A DNA stretch of 64,000 nt, from contig NC_023758.2 of NCBI RefSeq assembly GCF_000499845.2, positions 43,445,524-43,509,523 of the forward strand. Reading direction: 5' to 3'. This DNA is from Phaseolus vulgaris (taxonomy: Eukaryota; Streptophyta; Magnoliopsida; Fabales; Fabaceae). The translations under genes and the position numbers were made by a program. Below, piece after piece: positions 58,253-64,000 of the stretch. Below the pieces are notes generated by a model. It had not been told where the DNA came from. It searched no databases and saw nothing but the letters and a program-made list of their open reading frames with translations. How positions within the stretch are numbered: the first letter of the stretch is position 1; every line of letters begins with the position of its first letter.

Positions 58253-60066
58253 ATGATTAATAAAAAAAAAGTACACTCTTTAATAGATATCAAATATTAC
58301 ATTAATGTTACACAAATGATTAAGTGTTGTAAAAAACTCAACCAATACATCCAAACATGTAGTGTGAACAATCATGGGATAAGATAAAATTCTTTATCCT
58401 AATAAATTTTTTAAAGGAAATAAATATCTGACTAATTGTTTATATATCTATATCAACACATCAAATTTATATTTGACTAATTGTTTATCTGTTTAATTTA
58501 TTTTTATTTTTCGTCTTACTTTCATCAATTACGTGTATTACCAAGTATTCAGGTCAAATTTCAATTCCTCTTTAACTAATCATTCAAATATTTTTTATTC
58601 CTTCTACTCTACTTTTTAAATCATTTATATGGAAAAATTATTAATATAAATAAACTAAATCCTAGATAATACATTTTTCCAAACTAGTTTTCAATTTATT
58701 TATTATACAAATATCAACTTTGTTTACATTCATAAACCTCACTACTATACAATAATGCTACCTCAAAAATTATTTACTTTCTTTTCTATCAATATTTCTA
58801 AAATATTTTTTCCAATTCATGAATATTTCATTTAAAATAATGATTATACACAACTCACAAATTTCAACTATATAAACAAATTTCCAATCATTTTTTACAG
58901 GTCTTTCTTATTCATAAATTTTACTTATTTATAGTTTTTTTTAAATATATTTCCTTAAAATATGTGACCTTTAAAATTCTTTATTTTTTTTCCACAAGAT
59001 TTCTTTTGCTCAAAAAATGATCTACTTTTAAATATTTCTTTATCTATTTTTTTTTACTTCTCCAAATAATTAAATCTTATACACTTATTAATTCTAATTA
59101 ATTATTATTATTTTTCCTCTTCGTACTATTTAATAAATTAAAATGAAAAAAAAAATCAAAATTCAACTCTCCAAAAATTAAATTCTACATGCGAATAAAA
59201 AAACCATGTCACGCTGATAAATACTTTGTATATTATCTTATTGTGGGAATAGAAAGCATTTGAGTGAAAAATTCTACGTTGGTAAGGTGACAACAAAAGT
59301 GATTGCGTCACTAACTGCTAAAGTCTAATTAATTGAATAAAAAAAATGGGAGGAAAAAGAGAAGTAGAAGAATCTTGGATAAAATTGGAATAAGAAATGG
59401 TGTGAGGATAAGTTTAAATTATTATATATTAGACTCTTAGAAGTATAAAGGTACAATAATGTTGGTGGTTGCATTTTAGAATGGTTGGCCAATTTAGAAG
59501 TGATTTTCCCTTTCATTTTCATTACTATCGATCTCATAAATGTTACGTCACGCAAACACTTGCCTTCATCTTTCTACTCAAGTGCCATCCAAAGTGCCTT
59601 CCCACTAACAATGCCTTTTGCCTCTCTCAATCATCATTTTCTTTAGATTCTCATACATTTTTGTTTCCTGCAAACCACAAATGTCAAAGGGGACACAAGT
59701 TTTTAAAAAATATATGAAAGAGAACACTAGTTTTTAATCTAGATACCTCTCTATTTAATTTAGATCAGAGGGAAAAAATTAATTTAAAATTAACTTTTCT
59801 TAATTATGAAATGTGGAACCCATATAAAGCTAAAATTTGTGTTTTTTTTGAAATCACACAATCTAATATAAAAGAATATTTTAAATTGTATAATTTAAAA
59901 TGTAAATTTTATATTTCATGGTATATAAAAAGATGATAAAAAAAAATATATATACAAGTATATGGAGACTTTCTTTTCAAATTACAAATTAATTATGTGA
60001 TGATTCACTGAAAATTTATAATTATTAAAATAATTACATATAATTATATAATAATAATAAAATATA
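58253..60066. other. AT-rich spacer with one GC-richer patch
   Basis: Mostly AT-rich and without features. The segment at 59465-59720 is richer in C and has words such as CACTTGCCTTCATC and CATCCAAAGTGCCTTCCCAC. It may be part of an untranslated transcript or an old gene fragment, but no protein similarity is visible. Confidence 0.4.
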
Positions 60067-60439
60067 CACTACAAGAAAATCATGAAATAGAAATATTTTT
60101 CAGAGAACAAAATAATTAGTTACAATAGTAACTAAATTAAAAATATTTTAAAAATTAAAAAAAAACGGTTTTTAAATTAATTTATATTATTGTTAAATAA
60201 TTTTTAAATTTATATCTAATTAGCAACCAATGTTTTAACTACCAATTATTTAATTTCTAAATTTGGTAGCAAAAATTTTGGTGCTAATATACCAATTTAG
60301 AAACTATTTAATAATAATAAAAACTAATTTAGAAACCAATTTTTTATTTAGTTTTTAAAATTATTTCTAATTTAATTACTATTACACCTAATTATTTTAG
60401 CTTCTAAATATTGATTTTTATTTTATGATTTTTTTAATG
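60067..60439. mobile_element. Second CACTA foldback MITE, diverged
   Basis: Starts CACTACAAGAAAATCATGAA like the copy at 57850. It keeps the same order of internal blocks (AAAATAATTAGTTACAATAG, AAACTATTTAATAATAATA) and ends at a degraded GATTTTTTTAATG. Flanking trinucleotides ATA and ACA could be a mutated target duplication. Confidence 0.7.
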
Positions 60440-61379
60440 ACAACCTCGTATAATTTTCATAATCATTATTTTCTTAATATATAACACACTATTAAATTAT
60501 CTAAAAATATAATTCTAATTATGAATTTGACAATCTAGAGACTAAAAATTTGTGTTGAAAAATGAACTAAAATAAAAAAAGAATTTATATACAGATTTTA
60601 TCTTGGAAACTGATTAAGTAAGCTGAAAGTACACTAAATTCAAATATAAAATCCACATAGATACTTGAAAATGAATATAAGATACAATGAGAGGACAGTT
60701 TTGGTTTTATAATGTTCTATTCTGACGTCATTTACTTGTTAGACTACTATCCATAAAAAAAAAATACTGTACTAGTGTTCGGTCACGTCAGCAATATTCG
60801 TTTCTTTTGAGTAAAATATAATTTCAGTAGAATAACTATAGAGACAGTCTTCTTAATAAAAAATAAAATATCTTAATTCAATGAATTTAACTTTGTTAAA
60901 TGTCATGTTACATATACAACTAATTTTTTATCAATATATTCATGATTTTATAAGTTTTAAATAAATATGATATATGTGTTTTATAATTTTTAAATAAAAT
61001 TAAATATTGTTTTGTGGAAGTTATTATCGACATTGAAAAAAGTTTGTGGTAATTATTATGGATGACGTGAATAATTATGTGGGGGAACTATTCTTAACGA
61101 TACTTATGTAAATACTTCATAGATATTTTATATTATCCACTGTAATACGGGGAATTCATAACTGTAAACTTGTAATTACTCTTATCAATGATTTAATATT
61201 AAGGTTATTTGTTGCACAAACGTTGCTTGCAATGCGATTTAGTTTGTTTTTAATTAAAAGTATATTCAAATTAAATATAGAAATTATATGCAGTTGAATT
61301 TAAATATAAAAGTTTAAACTAAATCAAATTAATTTTCCAGTTTAGTTTGGATTGAGTTTACGGTTTTATTGTGAAAATT

Positions 61380-61720
61380 AATTAATCGTATTGACTAAAT
61401 TAAATATTATCTTATAAGTTAAAAATTATTGATATTTAAAATTTGTTAATAATAAAAATTTATAAATTAATATGTAATATTAGTTATCAAAATTTTAACT
61501 ATTAATTATTTTAGATTATAAATTAATTATTAGTTTAATTAAATATTAAATTAAAATATAAAATAATTATTAGTTAAAAGTTTAGTAACTAATATTATAT
61601 ATATATATATATTAATTTATAAACTTTTATCAATAATAAACTATTTTAAATATTAATAATTTTTTTAATTTATAAAATATTATCTAATTTAATTAATTAT
61701 CATCAATCCAATCAACTCAC
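61380..61720. mobile_element. Third diverged foldback element of the same family
   Basis: The left half (AAATATTATCTTATAAGTTA, TTATTGATATTTAAAAT, TTTATAAATTAATAT, TAATATTAGTTA) is found inverted in the right half. The centre (AACTATTAATTATTTTAG) corresponds to the loop of the other copies. The ends are not CACTA, so it is an older or truncated copy. It contains a short (TA)n at 61593-61612. Confidence 0.45.
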
Positions 61721-62262
61721 TCAACACTTAAAGTAATATGCATGACTTCTATAATGCATTGGTGTATTACAACGTCAATATCATTACAAACGATAAATAT
61801 TATGCCTGTTACGTCACTTCACACACCTTAGGTTAGTATCACAAATGCAATGCCAATTCTTGAAATGAAGCAAACAATTCTTAATCAATTCATTACAAAA
61901 AAACAAGCAAGTTCTATTATTTGATTTGTAATAAATGTATCTTATCTACATCTTTGTCACCACATATTCATATTGTTCATGTAAGAATTTTGAACACGAG
62001 GACGTAGAACATTTGTTCTTTATGGCAACAAAACATGCTTCCAAAGTTCAAGTCAAGATAATAACACATATTCATGAATACAATCACACCCAACTTCTTC
62101 TATGTCTTTCTATGAAATGGAGAAAAAGTTGAATGATTATTTGAAGTTAGAGTGATGTTGTAATGAATAAAAATGTACTACGGAATTTGAAATTGATGCT
62201 CAAGTTATCATTTTCTTTGTTAAGAACATTATTTTCTCTTCAACATAGAATAACAACGTTTA

Positions 62263-62500
62263 TTATCAAGTATAATTTTTTATGCGAAGTACTGACTATC
62301 TATCATATCAATGTTAACTCCACATTGACTCTTCATTGTTGTGTCGATGTAGCAATCTTAATTATACCGTTATTTGAAGAACAACATTTATTATAAGTAT
62401 CATTTTTTATGTGAAGTACCATGACTATCTATCATATTAATGTTAACTTCACATTGACTCTCCATTGTTGTGTCGATGTAGCAATCTTAATTGTATCGTC
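62263..62500 (+). repeat. Tandem duplication of about 128 bp
   Basis: Copy 1 (about 62263-62390) and copy 2 (about 62391-62500) share ATGYGAAGTAC, GACTATCTATCATAT, AATGTTAACT, CACATTGACTC and TTGTTGTGTCGATGTAGCAA, with few differences. The second copy is slightly truncated. No coding function is evident. Confidence 0.9.
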
Positions 62501-63269
62501 ACTATTGTTATGAAATTGTACTACATGAAGCTAAGTTTCTATATGTAATACGTTTACAAATTATGATTTATAATTATTAATTACAATAACCTATGAATAA
62601 AATAGATATCACTGATAATCTAAAACATAAATTAATACATTATCTAAACCCTAAACCTCACTTTTTTCTTCTTCTCCTCAAATCCATTATTTTTTCTCTT
62701 CCTCTCAAATTGATCCTAAAATCCAAACAAATCCTAAGTGATGAGATGATATTACTGTAAAGTACTTAATTAATTTAATGTTTAAAGTGGAAAGGCCCCC
62801 GATTTTTTTGTATCTGATGGAACTTAATAAAATCCAGAAAAAGAAAAGTTAAGAATAAAAAGGGTAAACCATTGAAGATGCTGAGAGGAATTTATCCAAA
62901 GATGATTTTTCTGTACACAAAGTTGTTCTCCCATTGGCGTAATCGTAAAATGATGTCAGCAAGTGAGCCCCACCAATCTGCAGGATCTACCTGGTGCGCA
63001 CATTAGTGGTAGTGGAAATGTGACCACCATCATGACTACGATGATGCTTTCGTATTCGTGTATGTGTGTGTGTGAAACCCTTGACTCTGTACCACAACAC
63101 AAATCACACAACATCAGCAAACAAAAACAGACACGCACAAAAATACAACCCTCTCTAATTTTCAACACACCACGTCTCCCTGCCAGTTTTATTTTTCAAT
63201 TAAAATAACATAAAGTTCAATTAACAAATAGTAGCCTCTACTTCATCAGACATTTTAATATTTCATTAG

Positions 63270-63515
63270 ACATTTTAATAGCTATGTAATTAGTGTATGA
63301 TGTACTATATTATCCATATGTAATTAATTTAATAATAATAGAATTTTATGATTAGTATTTTTATCCAATTAAATTGTAATTTGGAGAGACAAAACTCTTT
63401 ATATATTTATATATTTCTTATATAAATTGGTGTAACCATACATATATTCTCATATATAAGAGAATAAGAAATCTCTCATCTTCTTACAATTTTTTATCAT
63501 TTTTCATATTATGAT
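63270..63515 (+). mobile_element. LTR-like repeat, copy 2
   Basis: Same orientation as, and colinear with, 36500-36760 (shared ATGATTAGTAT, ATTGTAATTTGGAGAGA, ATAAGAGAATAAGAAA and TTTTTTATCATTTTTC). No internal retroelement sequence is attached on either side, so both are probably solo LTRs or LTR fragments. Confidence 0.5.
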
Positions 63516-63539
63516 AGGAAATTAGGGTGGATAATCACT

Positions 63540-64000
63540 TGGTTTGGGATTTTGGTTGTTTTTGGGTGGTGAGTCACAAAGCTAGAAAAACAGCTTCAAA
63601 ACACAGTATTTCTCAAAGTAGCTTTCAAAGGTTTGGGTCATTAAAATAAAGAATTTTCCTTTTCTTTTCTTGTAATTTTAAAATTGAAAGATTTAACTGC
63701 CGAGGAAAACGAGGAAGGACCAGATACTACATAAATACATGACAGCTCTTTATGTTTTTGTTTTTTTGAAGTAGTTGCTTGTGTTGTGCGCTTTCTATGA
63801 TCACCTTCACCGGTACTTTCTTTCTTCTCTTGCTTCTATAATCATTTTTTGTTTTTCTCTTTCAAAAAGTGTGCATACCGGTTTTGGCTTTGCTTTCACG
63901 TACGTACCAACACTTATGATTTTGGTTGTTGCCCTTTTTTGGACGAGGACTAGTAAGTAAGTATCCTAGAATCTATTGTGCGTTTTTTTGCTATCTATCT
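63540..64000 (+). promoter_or_regulatory. Possible promoter and leader of a gene beyond the right edge
   Basis: CTACATAAATACATG near 63727 could be a TATA element, followed by a C/T-rich segment (TTTCTTTCTTCTCTTGC at about 63815) like a 5' leader and a donor-like GACTA|GTAAGTAAGT near 63951. No ATG-initiated frame of substance is visible. This reading is tentative. Confidence 0.25.

Noticed and set aside
59469..59717. 82-codon frame in a GC-richer patch
   Set aside because: No recognisable motif, splice partner or promoter. Kept only as a note in the spacer description.
1..64000. CRISPR arrays, bacterial operons or prophage-like features
   Set aside because: The window is plant nuclear DNA with spliced genes, and no regularly spaced direct repeats of CRISPR form were seen.
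1..64000. Canonical tRNA, rRNA, snoRNA or conserved miRNA precursors
   Set aside because: I looked for box B motifs and well-known mature miRNA sequences and saw none. A covariance-model scan would be needed to exclude snoRNAs.

Overview
The window is nuclear DNA from a flowering plant. Genes are split by AT-rich introns with GT-AG and occasional GC-AG borders. Intergenic DNA is very AT-rich and full of small transposon relics, and protein matches are to plant families. A legume, probably of the Vigna/Phaseolus/soybean group, is the best guess, because several repeats look like types common there: the tandem LTR-like unit in the TSR3 intron, the CACTA foldback elements and the 'guanine-rich gcaggcc' fragment. 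That is recognition, not a database result.

Layout from left to right. (1) Positions 1-285 are the 5' leader and first codons of a minus-strand gene running off the left edge. (2) Positions 4655-10860, minus: a complete 12-exon MIC60/mitofilin gene of the mitochondrial MICOS complex. (3) Positions 11881-19848, plus: a complete 10-exon TSR3 gene for 18S rRNA acp modification, divergent from MIC60 across about 1 kb. (4) Positions 22117-26595, plus: a 7-exon CID/RPRD-type gene for a protein binding the RNA polymerase II C-terminal domain. (5) Positions 31072-31560, plus: an intronless membrane-anchored RING-H2 ubiquitin ligase. (6) Positions 39986-40201, minus: a 71-residue protein of unknown function. 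(7) Positions 42352-45480, minus: a 7-exon RING-CH (MARCH-type) membrane ubiquitin ligase. (8) Positions 46366-48836, minus: a 2-exon, extremely acidic protein with a C-terminal nuclear localisation motif and a likely 5'-UTR intron. (9) From about 49.6 kb to 64 kb I find no convincing protein-coding gene; it holds repeats, with perhaps the promoter and leader of a plus-strand gene at the right edge.

All multi-exon models were built by hand by joining exons so that every junction has a usable donor and acceptor and the frame is kept. MIC60 (659 aa), TSR3 (269 aa), CID/RPRD (506 aa) and MARCH-type (316 aa) close perfectly. Two introns, one in TSR3 and one in the CID gene, need a GC donor to keep frame. 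The genes are housekeeping functions (cristae, ribosome maturation, transcription termination, ubiquitination) and do not form one pathway.

The most interesting non-genic signal is a family of four foldback elements. The best preserved (57850-58249) has CACTA ends and a TTA/TTA target duplication, and nearly its whole length is one hairpin. No clearly new biological system is evident; the window reads as ordinary plant gene space with accessory repeats.
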